Shown here piece after piece: positions 1 to 6,037 of a stretch of 7,955 bases of DNA. The translations under genes and the position numbers were made by a program. The DNA lies in the NCBI GenBank assembly GCA_026389975.1, contig JAPLGV010000226.1, positions 1-7,955 of the forward strand, written 5' to 3'. This DNA comes from Chloroflexota bacterium (lineage in GTDB: Bacteria; Chloroflexota; Anaerolineae; Anaerolineales; Villigracilaceae). The notes beneath the pieces were generated by a model. That model saw only the letters and a list, made by a program, of their open reading frames with translations. It had not been told where the DNA came from and did no database searches. The stretch's first letter is position 1. Each line of letters begins with the position of its first letter.

Positions 1-224
1 TGCACAACCTGATCGGTTTCCAGCGTGTACACGTAAAACCCGGTGAAAGCATGAAAGTGAAATTCTCGGTCAAACCGGAAGATATGATGCTCTTCGAAGA
101 GGATGGCAAACAGAAACTCGAACCGGGCAAGTTCCGCCTGACAGTTGGCGGTTGTTCGCCCTCAAAGCGCGGACGGTCCCTTGGCGCACCAGAACCGGTG
201 AGCATGGTATTCACCGTCAAGTAA
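1..224 (+). CDS. GH3 beta-glycosidase (beta-glucosidase/beta-xylosidase type), C-terminal fragment
   Basis: The reading frame is open from the left edge (first whole codon at base 3) to TAA at 222-224 and gives the last 73 residues of a protein. It reads LIGFQRV, then KPGES, then a KVKFSV strand, then LEPGKFRLTVGG, and ends LGAPEPVSMVFTVK. This is the pattern of the fibronectin-III-like domain that closes most GH3 enzymes (L-GF-RV---PGES--V-F---, then EPG-F-V-VGG). That domain is structural. The catalytic Asp and acid/base Glu lie upstream of the window. GH3 enzymes remove single beta-linked glucose, xylose or other sugars from the non-reducing end of oligosaccharides. The LGAPEPV tail recalls beta-xylosidase-type members, but substrate cannot be read from this piece. 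The next gene follows after 48 nt on the same strand, which suggests co-transcription. The domain call is firm; the specificity is open. Confidence 0.85.
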   Translation, partial: HNLIGFQRVHVKPGESMKVKFSVKPEDMMLFEEDGKQKLEPGKFRLTVGGCSPSKRGRSLGAPEPVSMVFTVK

Positions 225-259
225 ATATCAGTGATCTCTGTGCAAGCATCGACCAGGAT

Positions 260-265
260 GGAAGG
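260..265 (+). promoter_or_regulatory. Ribosome binding site choosing the ATG at 273
   Basis: GGAAGG lies 7 nt before ATG 273. The same frame also has a GTG at 231 and an ATG at 258. The GTG lies only 6 nt after the upstream stop codon with no purine-rich stretch at proper spacing, and the 14 extra residues it would add (ISVQASTRMEGLK after the initiator) do not resemble a glycosidase N-terminus. The protein from 273 begins directly with a beta strand (MLIKVDV). The start at 273 is therefore preferred. Confidence 0.6.
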
Positions 266-272
266 TTTGAAA

Positions 273-1721
273 ATGTTGATCAAGGTTGATGTCAAAAGGG
301 TAATACGTCGGACGGAACCCAGAGTGATTGGGCTTAACACCAATTTCTTGACCGATCACGCTGACATCCGCCAGGTCGGGGCGGGATACGAAAGCGGACT
401 CAGACAGATGGGGGTCAAATCGCTGCGCTATCCAGGAGGAGAGAAATCTGACCAGTATTTTTGGTCCACCCCTCCGTGGGATGCTGCCCGGCCAAACCTG
501 AGTGTCACAGGTCCCCAGGGCTATGTGTCGGTTTTTGCTGAATACGTTGAAAATTATACGGTCTTCAAGCATAAGCCTCTGGATTTTGACGAATTCATGG
601 CTCTATGCCGGAAACTAGGTGCTGAACCTATCCTGTGTGTTTGTTTCGACTCCATGTATCAGCCTTCCATTCCGGGGAAGATAACCACACCGACAAAAGC
701 ACAACTATTGGAAAACGCTGTGGAATGGGTGCGTTACGCCAATGTGAAAAAAGGAACCATGGTGAAATATTGGGAGTTGGGAAACGAGAGTTACTGGTGG
801 GGTTCCATCGGCAAAGCCAGAGCCGTGGACTATGCCCGCGATTTCAAGGAATTTGCCCAGGCGATGAAAACGGTAGATCCGACAATCCAGATAGGTGCCA
901 ACGGACATGTCAACAAGGATGCCCACAGTGTCGTTGAACTCGAGGACGGCCCCATCTGGTGGAAAACGCTGCTGGAGCAGGCTGCCGCGGAGATTGACTT
1001 CCTTGCCGTCCACCCTTATCCTTGCTGGGCGTGGGGCAGTTATGACTATTACATAAAACACAATGACAATTTCACCGAGGCCGTGGATCAAGCCTGGGAG
1101 GCGTTGAAAGCCTGGGCACCTGGGCCGGATGCCGAGCGCATCCGCATCTTTGCCACCGAGACCAATTCAGCCGATTGGACGGCGGCCGACGATTATCCCG
1201 GGGATAAAGGCTGGCCCCTGGTCAACGATCTCGGCCATGCGCTGGTGCTGTTTGAAATCCTCGGCCAGCATCTGCTGCACCCGAAGGTGGACATGACAGA
1301 GGTCTGGAATACACGCTGGACCAGCCCGGCAGAAAACCAACTCTGGAATACACTAAACGAGAAGAACGAACTCAATGCCACCGGCAAGGCAATCGCCATC
1401 TGGGGACAGAACCTCGAGGCGGAAATGGTCAGCATTACCAATACTGACCTGCTGCGTACCTTTGCGAGTTACAGCACGGCCAGCAAGCAACTGAAAGTTT
1501 TTATCACCAACAAGGATAAGCAACCCCATACGGTTGATTTGGAGTTGCAGAACTACCCGTTCTCCTGGCAGGTTGTCGTATCAGCATTGCAAGGGCATGG
1601 GTCCGATGACCCGACACCTGTCTATGAGACCCTTCAACAATTCCCAGGCGAGGGTAACCGACTCAATCTGGTCCTCGGTCCAGTCTCAGTATCTGTAATC
1701 AGTTTCGAGCCTGGGATTTGA
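273..1721 (+). CDS. Clan GH-A glycoside hydrolase, alpha-L-arabinofuranosidase-like (GH51-type)
   Basis: The predicted protein has 482 residues and no signal peptide. Seen: LRYPGG at 51-56, the strand/loop motif of GH51 enzymes; WELGNE at 167-172, where E172 fits the acid/base of clan GH-A; HPYP at 247-250; and FATETN at 293-298, where E296 fits the nucleophile at the end of a beta strand. After about residue 385 the sequence turns into short strands (LKVFITNKD, HTVDLEL, VSVSVISFEP), typical of the C-terminal beta-sandwich of arabinofuranosidases. Such enzymes release terminal arabinofuranose or related sugars with retention of configuration. Length is close to the roughly 500 residues usual for GH51. 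The usual GNEMDG and nucleophile contexts differ, so it may be a distant branch or another GH-A family (GH39/GH79-like). The GNAT gene starts 25 nt downstream, consistent with one operon. GH-A placement is strong; the arabinofuranosidase activity is inferred. Confidence 0.7.
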   Translation: MLIKVDVKRVIRRTEPRVIGLNTNFLTDHADIRQVGAGYESGLRQMGVKSLRYPGGEKSDQYFWSTPPWDAARPNLSVTGPQGYVSVFAEYVENYTVFKHKPLDFDEFMALCRKLGAEPILCVCFDSMYQPSIPGKITTPTKAQLLENAVEWVRYANVKKGTMVKYWELGNESYWWGSIGKARAVDYARDFKEFAQAMKTVDPTIQIGANGHVNKDAHSVVELEDGPIWWKTLLEQAAAEIDFLAVHPYPCWAWGSYDYYIKHNDNFTEAVDQAWEALKAWAPGPDAERIRIFATETNSADWTAADDYPGDKGWPLVNDLGHALVLFEILGQHLLHPKVDMTEVWNTRWTSPAENQLWNTLNEKNELNATGKAIAIWGQNLEAEMVSITNTDLLRTFASYSTASKQLKVFITNKDKQPHTVDLELQNYPFSWQVVVSALQGHGSDDPTPVYETLQQFPGEGNRLNLVLGPVSVSVISFEPGI

Positions 1722-1746
1722 CTTTTAGAGAGGATGAGGAAATCTC

Positions 1747-2229
1747 ATGACTGACATGCTGGTCAAGTTATATGATCTCGAAAATGATTGGAGTTTCTCG
1801 GCCGAGCAGGAAAAACTGGGCATCACCATTCGCAAGCCGATTGGCCCAGAGAAGCATCTCATCGTGGATTGGGTTAAAAGGAAATTCCTTCTGGATGCCT
1901 GGGCAAGTGAGACCAATATGGCTTTCTCCAACCGGCCCATCACTTGCTTTGTGGCTATCAAAAATAAGAAGTTGATCGGCTTTGCGTGCTACGATGCCAC
2001 CGCGTTGGGTTTTTTCGGCCCGACCGGAGTGGTCAAAGCCCAGCGCGGCAAAGGCACTGGGAAAGCCCTGCTGTTGGCCTGCCTGCTGGACATGAAGTTG
2101 AAGGGCTATGGATACGCCATTATTGGCTGGGTCGGTCCCGCAGAATTTTTTCAAAACGCGGTCGGAGCCGTCGAGATTCCCGATTCTACACCGGGTATCT
2201 GGAAGGGCTGGCTTCATCGCAATATTTAG
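1747..2229 (+). CDS. GNAT-family N-acetyltransferase
   Basis: The 160-residue protein would transfer an acetyl group from acetyl-CoA to an amine. Seen: the strand ITCFVAIKNKKLIGFACYD at 65-83, as in beta2-beta3 of GNAT folds, then the acetyl-CoA pyrophosphate loop QRGKGTGKALL at 99-109, matching the (Q/R)-x-x-G-x-(G/A) motif A with R100, G101, G103 and G105. A helix follows, then the strand GYAIIGWVGPAEFF at 122-135, in the place of motif B. Length is usual for the family. The start has a strong Shine-Dalgarno sequence, AGGA at 1737-1740, with 6-nt spacing. It sits 25 nt after the GH-A gene and 37 nt before the next glycosidase gene, so it is probably in the same transcript. The acceptor is unknown; an amino sugar or an aminated metabolite from the glycan would suit the context, but that is inference. 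A general protein acetyltransferase is also possible. Confidence 0.85.
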   Translation: MTDMLVKLYDLENDWSFSAEQEKLGITIRKPIGPEKHLIVDWVKRKFLLDAWASETNMAFSNRPITCFVAIKNKKLIGFACYDATALGFFGPTGVVKAQRGKGTGKALLLACLLDMKLKGYGYAIIGWVGPAEFFQNAVGAVEIPDSTPGIWKGWLHRNI

Positions 2230-2266
2230 TGATTCAAATCCGCGCCTGAAATAGAAAGTCTTCGTC

Positions 2267-3793
2267 ATGAAAAAAACCTACCCAACCTATGTCACCGATG
2301 CATATGCCACCGAGAATATCTTGCGCGCCAAGCTGCCTGATCTTAGCCCACTGCCTTCCTTCGCCAAGTCCCGCGACCAGCTGCCGCAACCATTCTGGGC
2401 CGGGCACGAATCTGCCATGACCTGCTATTGGAAGGCCTGGGAAATTGCCTTCCAAAATTTGCGCCTGCCGACTCCCAGAAATGGCTTTGTTTCCCCCTAT
2501 ATTGACACCGCCTTCAACGACCACCTGTTCATGTGGGATTCAGCCTTCATCCTGATGTTCGCCCGCTATGGCCGAGGCGCTTTCGACTTCCAGCAGACCC
2601 TCGATAACCTGTACGCCAAGCAGCACCCGGACGGCTTTATTTGTCGCGAAATTCGTGAAGAGGATGGCAGTGACACATTCATGCGCTTCGACCCGCCTGC
2701 GACAGGTCCGAACATCATATCCTGGTCGGAATGGGAGTATTACATCAACTATGGCGACAAAGCCCGGCTGGCAAAGGTCTTCCCGCCGTTGCTGGCTTTC
2801 CAGCATTGGATGCGGCGCTACCGGACCTGGCCGGACGGTACTTACTGGGCGTGCGGCTGGGCCTGCGGCATGGACAACCAGCCGCGTCTGCGGATCAACG
2901 ACGACCTCCATAGACCCACCGACAACCATCCGCTGGAATTCTGGGACACCGGTCACATGGCGTGGATTGACACCTGCCTCCAGGCGGTCTTCTCAGCCCG
3001 GTCCCTGCTCCGCATGGCCAATGTACTCGGGCGCCAGTCAGACGTGACCGACATCCAACCAGAAATTGACAATCTGACTGAAATCATCAACGCCACGATG
3101 TGGGACGATGACAAGGGTTTCTACTACGACCGACGCGCAGACGGCACACTATCCAATGTAAAAACCGTCGGGGCATTCTGGGCACTCCTGGCGGGAGTCC
3201 TACCACCAGACCGGCTTGCCCGTTTCGTTGGTCATCTCAACAACCCAACCGAATTCAACCGCCCACACCGCGTGCCCAGCCTCTCGGCTGACCACCCATC
3301 CTATCACCTGCTCGGTGAGTACTGGCGCGGGGGTGTGTGGGCGCCAACTGATTACATGGTGCTGCGCGGACTGACTCAAACCGACCATCACGACCTGGCA
3401 CATGAAATTGGCTGCAACCATCACACCAATGTGATTAAAGTTTTCGAGCAAACCGGTACATTGTGGGAGAACTATGCCCCCGAATCAGCCACCCAGGGTA
3501 ACATTGCCAAAGACGACTTCGTTGGCTGGAGTGGTCTTCCGCCGGTGGCAGTGCTGTTCGAATATGTCTTTGGTTTGCGCCCGGACGTGCCGAATAACAA
3601 ACTTATTTGGGATGTACGCCTGACCGAGGCGCACGGCGTTACAAAGTATCCCTTCGGAGAAAACGGCCGGTTGGATTTGCGCTGCGAAGCCCGTTCCTCG
3701 GCGCAGGAAAAGCCTGTCATCCAGGCGAAAGCGAACCTCCCAATTACTTTGGAAATTATCTGGGAAAGTGGAACAGAAATCCGACAATTATGA
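2267..3793 (+). CDS. GH63/GH37-like (alpha/alpha)6-barrel glycosidase (mannosylglycerate-hydrolase-like)
   Basis: The 508-residue protein shows the sequential motifs of inverting (alpha/alpha)6-barrel enzymes of the GH63/GH37/MGH1-like group: HLFMWDSAF at 86-94, QHPDGFICREI at 119-129, GMDNQPRL at 201-208, YWRGGVWAPTDYMVLRGL at 352-369, LWENYAPES at 399-407 and DFVGWSGLPPVAVL at 417-430. D203 in the MDNQPR motif fits the general acid, and E401 in WENY is a candidate base, by analogy with GH63 and mannosylglycerate hydrolases. Family members cleave alpha-glucosides, trehalose, mannosylglycerate or glucosylglycerate. Length suits a single-domain cytoplasmic enzyme, and there is no signal peptide. 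About 70 residues of beta-rich sequence follow the barrel. The Shine-Dalgarno sequence is weak (AGAAAG, about 10 nt before ATG). The GH130 ATG lies 28 nt after its stop. Substrate cannot be told from sequence; an alpha-linked oligosaccharide end is the likely target. Confidence 0.8.
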   Translation: MKKTYPTYVTDAYATENILRAKLPDLSPLPSFAKSRDQLPQPFWAGHESAMTCYWKAWEIAFQNLRLPTPRNGFVSPYIDTAFNDHLFMWDSAFILMFARYGRGAFDFQQTLDNLYAKQHPDGFICREIREEDGSDTFMRFDPPATGPNIISWSEWEYYINYGDKARLAKVFPPLLAFQHWMRRYRTWPDGTYWACGWACGMDNQPRLRINDDLHRPTDNHPLEFWDTGHMAWIDTCLQAVFSARSLLRMANVLGRQSDVTDIQPEIDNLTEIINATMWDDDKGFYYDRRADGTLSNVKTVGAFWALLAGVLPPDRLARFVGHLNNPTEFNRPHRVPSLSADHPSYHLLGEYWRGGVWAPTDYMVLRGLTQTDHHDLAHEIGCNHHTNVIKVFEQTGTLWENYAPESATQGNIAKDDFVGWSGLPPVAVLFEYVFGLRPDVPNNKLIWDVRLTEAHGVTKYPFGENGRLDLRCEARSSAQEKPVIQAKANLPITLEIIWESGTEIRQL

Positions 3794-3821
3794 GTTTTGT
3801 TCACACAGGTTAATATCACCC

Positions 3822-4910
3822 ATGAACTCAATCTCTGCATGGCCTTTAGGCCCTTTCAGCAAGCTCGATGACGCCAACCCAGTTCTCGGTCCCGGCGAAG
3901 GAATGTTCCACTGCCCATTCCTCGGCCAGGTGAAATGGGAAGACCGCGGTATTTGCAACCCCGCGGCTGTCGTCCGAGATGAGAAACTCTATTTGATCTA
4001 TCGCGCCACGGGAAGCGCGGGCTTCTCACGTGGAATCAGCCGCCTCGGTCTGGCCTGGAGCGACGACGGCATCCACTTCGAACGCAATCCGGAACCAATC
4101 CTTTATCCCGAGGGCGGTCCCTGGAAGGATTTGGAGTTTGGCACCGGCCTGCAGGACCCACGCATCGTCGAGACAGACGACGGAAAATACGTCTTGACCT
4201 ATGCCTTATTTGACCTGCACAATTGTTACCTGGCGGTGGCCACCTCCGGTGACTTGTTCCACTGGCAAAAGAACGGACTGGCCTTTGAACATGCCCTTAA
4301 CGGAAAATACCGCCAGACTTGGTCGAAGGCTGGAGCGATTGTCTGCCGGCGCGAAGGCAGCCGGATGACTGCTACGAAAATCAACGGCAAATACTGGATG
4401 TACTGGGGTGAATCTGAGATCTATGCCGCCACGTCAGACGACCTGATTCACTGGACCCCGGTCGAAATGGAGGTTGAGGCTAAAAAAGGGGTTTACTTGG
4501 ACGAGCATAATGTCTGGCGAGAAAGATGGAGGAACGGCCGGATGGTGCTTAAGCCGGTCATCACTTTCCGTCCCGGACGCCTCGACGGCGCGCTGGTCGA
4601 GGCTGGCCCCCAGGCTTTGCTAACTGCCCATGGCATTTTGCTGATCTGCAATGGATGCAATTCCGGCGATCCGGTCCTGCCACCAGGTGCCTATTCTGCT
4701 GGCCAGGTTCTCTTCAATCCGGTTGATCCCACGGCTGTCATTGGCCGAACCAATTTCCCGTTCCTGACCCCCCTGCAGTCTTTTGAGTTGCAGGGAGAAA
4801 TTCCCAACGTGTGCTTTGCCAGTGGGCTGGCATATTTTCGTGACCAGTGGTGGCTCTATTACGGCGCGGCGGGCCGGTTTATCGGGGTTGGCGTCGCCAA
4901 GATGGAATGA
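3822..4910 (+). CDS. GH130 beta-mannoside phosphorylase/hydrolase family protein
   Basis: From ATG 3822 the protein has 362 residues and follows the GH130 five-bladed propeller layout: LGPFSKLDDANPVLGP at 9-24, ICNPAAVVRDEKLYLIYRA at 44-62, ISRLGLAWSDDGIHF at 72-86, LQDPRIVE at 110-117 with D112 as candidate catalytic acid, WSKAGAIV at 167-174, KINGKYWMYWGE at 186-197, ATSDDLIHWTPV at 203-214, LVEAGPQALLT at 258-268, and GQVLFNPVDPT at 294-304. GH130 enzymes split beta-mannosides either with phosphate (giving mannose 1-phosphate) or with water (beta-1,2-mannosidases). The GWL-IYHG segment typical of the phosphorylases is replaced by GILLICNG at 271-278, which favours a hydrolase-like subgroup; that is inference. 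A GTG at 3768 would add 18 residues and overlap the upstream gene by 26 nt, but family alignment begins near PLGPF, so ATG 3822 is preferred although its Shine-Dalgarno (CAGGT) is poor. No signal peptide. Confidence 0.85.
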   Translation: MNSISAWPLGPFSKLDDANPVLGPGEGMFHCPFLGQVKWEDRGICNPAAVVRDEKLYLIYRATGSAGFSRGISRLGLAWSDDGIHFERNPEPILYPEGGPWKDLEFGTGLQDPRIVETDDGKYVLTYALFDLHNCYLAVATSGDLFHWQKNGLAFEHALNGKYRQTWSKAGAIVCRREGSRMTATKINGKYWMYWGESEIYAATSDDLIHWTPVEMEVEAKKGVYLDEHNVWRERWRNGRMVLKPVITFRPGRLDGALVEAGPQALLTAHGILLICNGCNSGDPVLPPGAYSAGQVLFNPVDPTAVIGRTNFPFLTPLQSFELQGEIPNVCFASGLAYFRDQWWLYYGAAGRFIGVGVAKME

Positions 4911-4914
4911 ATTT

Positions 4915-4989
4915 ATGAATCTTATCGCTCTAGTAGATGCTCCGACTTCTTTGGAAGAAGAGGCTGAGGAGTTACAGCAGCGCCAGTAA
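4915..4989 (+). other. Doubtful 24-codon ORF in the GH130-GH43 gap
   Basis: An ATG four nt after the GH130 stop opens 24 codons ending TAA. The peptide begins MNLIALVDAPT and ends in a Glu/Gln-rich helix-like stretch (SLEEEAEELQQRQ). The frame runs unbroken upstream into the GH130 gene, so it may be a chance frame, the remnant of a lost gene, or a tiny real gene. The only purine-rich sequence upstream is GGA at 4904-4906, inside the GH130 end. No known family is recognised. The rest of the 126-nt gap (4990-5036) is AT-rich and contains three TAAT copies near 4987-5004. Confidence 0.15.
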
Positions 4990-5025
4990 TTGGTAATGCT
5001 AATCCAAATAGATTCTAGCCTTCAC

Positions 5026-5030
5026 AGAGG
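5026..5030 (+). promoter_or_regulatory. Ribosome binding site of the GH43 gene
   Basis: AGAGG stands 6 nt before ATG 5037, in an AT-rich leader. It is the clearest start signal in this part of the window and fixes the GH43 start. No sigma70-type -35/-10 pair with proper spacing could be made out in the preceding gap. Confidence 0.7.
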
Positions 5031-5036
5031 AAAAAT

Positions 5037-5981
5037 ATGAAAACATCATTTACCCCTGGAAAAATTTGGAATGACACGGACGGAGTTCCTATCCAAGCCC
5101 ATGGTGGCGGTATTCTTTATATTAACGGCATCTATTACTGGTTTGGTGAAAACAAAAATGGACCCACAAAGCAAGGTGGTGTAGTTGGGTTCACCATGGA
5201 TGCCATTGGGGTGTCGTGCTATGCGTCAACAGATCTCTATCACTGGGAAAACAAAGGTCTGGTGCTTTCTGCCGTGAATGAACCTATCGAGCACGACCTT
5301 CACACAAGTAAAATTATCGAACGACCGAAGGTCGTCTATAACGAACTCACCAAGAAATTTGTGATGTTCATGCATATCGACACGAAAGATTATCAATATG
5401 CAAGGGTGGGAATTGCGCTCAGTGATAAGGTAACAGGCCCTTATAAATATCAAGGCAGTATCCCCCCTCACGATTCTGACAGTCGTGATATGACCGTCTT
5501 TAAGGACGAGGATGGGAAAGCGTATCTATTCCATTCATCCGAATGGAACGCCAAAATGTATATCGGCGAATTGGAAAGCGATTATCTACATACCGCTGGT
5601 ATTTACACCAAGAATTTCGAGAAAGACTATCGGGAGGCCCCGGCAGTTTTTAGACGACAGGGAAAATACTATCTCATTACTTCCGGGTGTACAGGCTGGG
5701 ATCCAAACCCAGCACAATATGCGGTGGTGGAGAATATCCTGGGGCCATGGAAGGTAATGGGGAATCCCTGTGTGGGATCGAATGCCGCTGGAACATTTTA
5801 TGGACAAAGCACCTTTGTCTTTCCTGTCGTAGGTAAGTTGGATGCGTATATTGCAATGTTCGATAGGTGGAATAAACATAATCTTGGCGCGTCGCGTTAT
5901 ATTTGGTTACCGATTTGTTTTCTAGACGATCAGATGATTATTGAGTGGCATGACGAATGGGACTTATCAAGTTTTGGGTAG
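5037..5981 (+). CDS. GH43 family protein, exo-beta-1,3-galactanase-like (GH43_24-type)
   Basis: The 314-residue protein opens with DTDGVPIQAHGGGILYINGIYYWFGE at 13-38, the characteristic N-terminus of the exo-beta-1,3-galactanase branch of GH43. Further motifs: HTSKIIERPKVVYN at 89-102 (E95), SRDMTVFKDEDGKAYLF at 149-165 (D151), REAPAVFRRQGKYYLITSGCTGW at 199-221 (E200), FYGQSTFVFPV at 254-264 (Q257), and SRYIWLPI at 286-293. The spacing of E95, D151, E200 and Q257 closely follows Glu102, Asp158, Glu208 and Gln263 as I recall them from the Phanerochaete galactanase, where Glu is the acid and Gln stands in for the base. These enzymes release galactose from the beta-1,3-galactan backbone of arabinogalactans and tolerate side chains. 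There is no signal peptide and no carbohydrate-binding module, unlike secreted relatives, so it is probably a cytoplasmic oligosaccharide enzyme. Base composition is clearly more AT-rich than its neighbours. Confidence 0.8.
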   Translation: MKTSFTPGKIWNDTDGVPIQAHGGGILYINGIYYWFGENKNGPTKQGGVVGFTMDAIGVSCYASTDLYHWENKGLVLSAVNEPIEHDLHTSKIIERPKVVYNELTKKFVMFMHIDTKDYQYARVGIALSDKVTGPYKYQGSIPPHDSDSRDMTVFKDEDGKAYLFHSSEWNAKMYIGELESDYLHTAGIYTKNFEKDYREAPAVFRRQGKYYLITSGCTGWDPNPAQYAVVENILGPWKVMGNPCVGSNAAGTFYGQSTFVFPVVGKLDAYIAMFDRWNKHNLGASRYIWLPICFLDDQMIIEWHDEWDLSSFG

Positions 5982-6001
5982 TATTACTGCTTCTTTTCTA
6001 A

Positions 6002-6019
6002 ACCTGCCGATCTGCAGGT
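6002..6019. promoter_or_regulatory. 18-bp palindrome upstream of the oxidoreductase gene (possible operator or mRNA hairpin)
   Basis: ACCTGC and GCAGGT form perfect 6-bp arms around the 6-nt centre CGATCT, in the 56-nt gap between the GH43 and oxidoreductase genes, ending 8 nt before the GGGAG ribosome binding site. The size suits an operator for a dimeric regulator (LacI or GntR type) or a small mRNA hairpin. No T-run follows, so a rho-independent terminator is unlikely. It could also be chance. Confidence 0.3.
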
Positions 6020-6037
6020 CCATGCAAGGGAGATGCC

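Noticed and set aside
231..233. GTG as start of the GH-A gene
   Set aside because: No ribosome binding site at suitable distance and a non-homologous extra N-terminus; ATG 273 has GGAAGG at 7 nt.
1194..1208. Perfect 15-nt palindrome TTATCCC-G-GGGATAA
   Set aside because: Inside the GH-A coding region, with a 1-nt centre that cannot form a loop, and no matching copy elsewhere in the window.
1768..2268. 166-codon open frame on the minus strand opposite the GNAT gene
   Set aside because: The + strand frame has recognisable GNAT motifs and a strong ribosome binding site; the minus frame has no family features and is a shadow.
2540..2956. Long open frames on both strands within the GH63-like gene
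   Set aside because: GC-rich coding sequence commonly leaves other frames open; the products are rich in Arg, Pro and Ser without motifs.
3768..3770. GTG as start of the GH130 gene
   Set aside because: It would overlap the preceding gene by 26 nt and add residues ahead of the family's normal N-terminus; ATG 3822 is better.
4771..4795. Inverted repeat CCCTGCA / TGCAGGG with an 11-nt spacer followed by a few A's
   Set aside because: It lies wholly inside the GH130 coding region, over conserved protein sequence, and has no T-run on the + strand; chance or codon-driven structure is the simpler reading.
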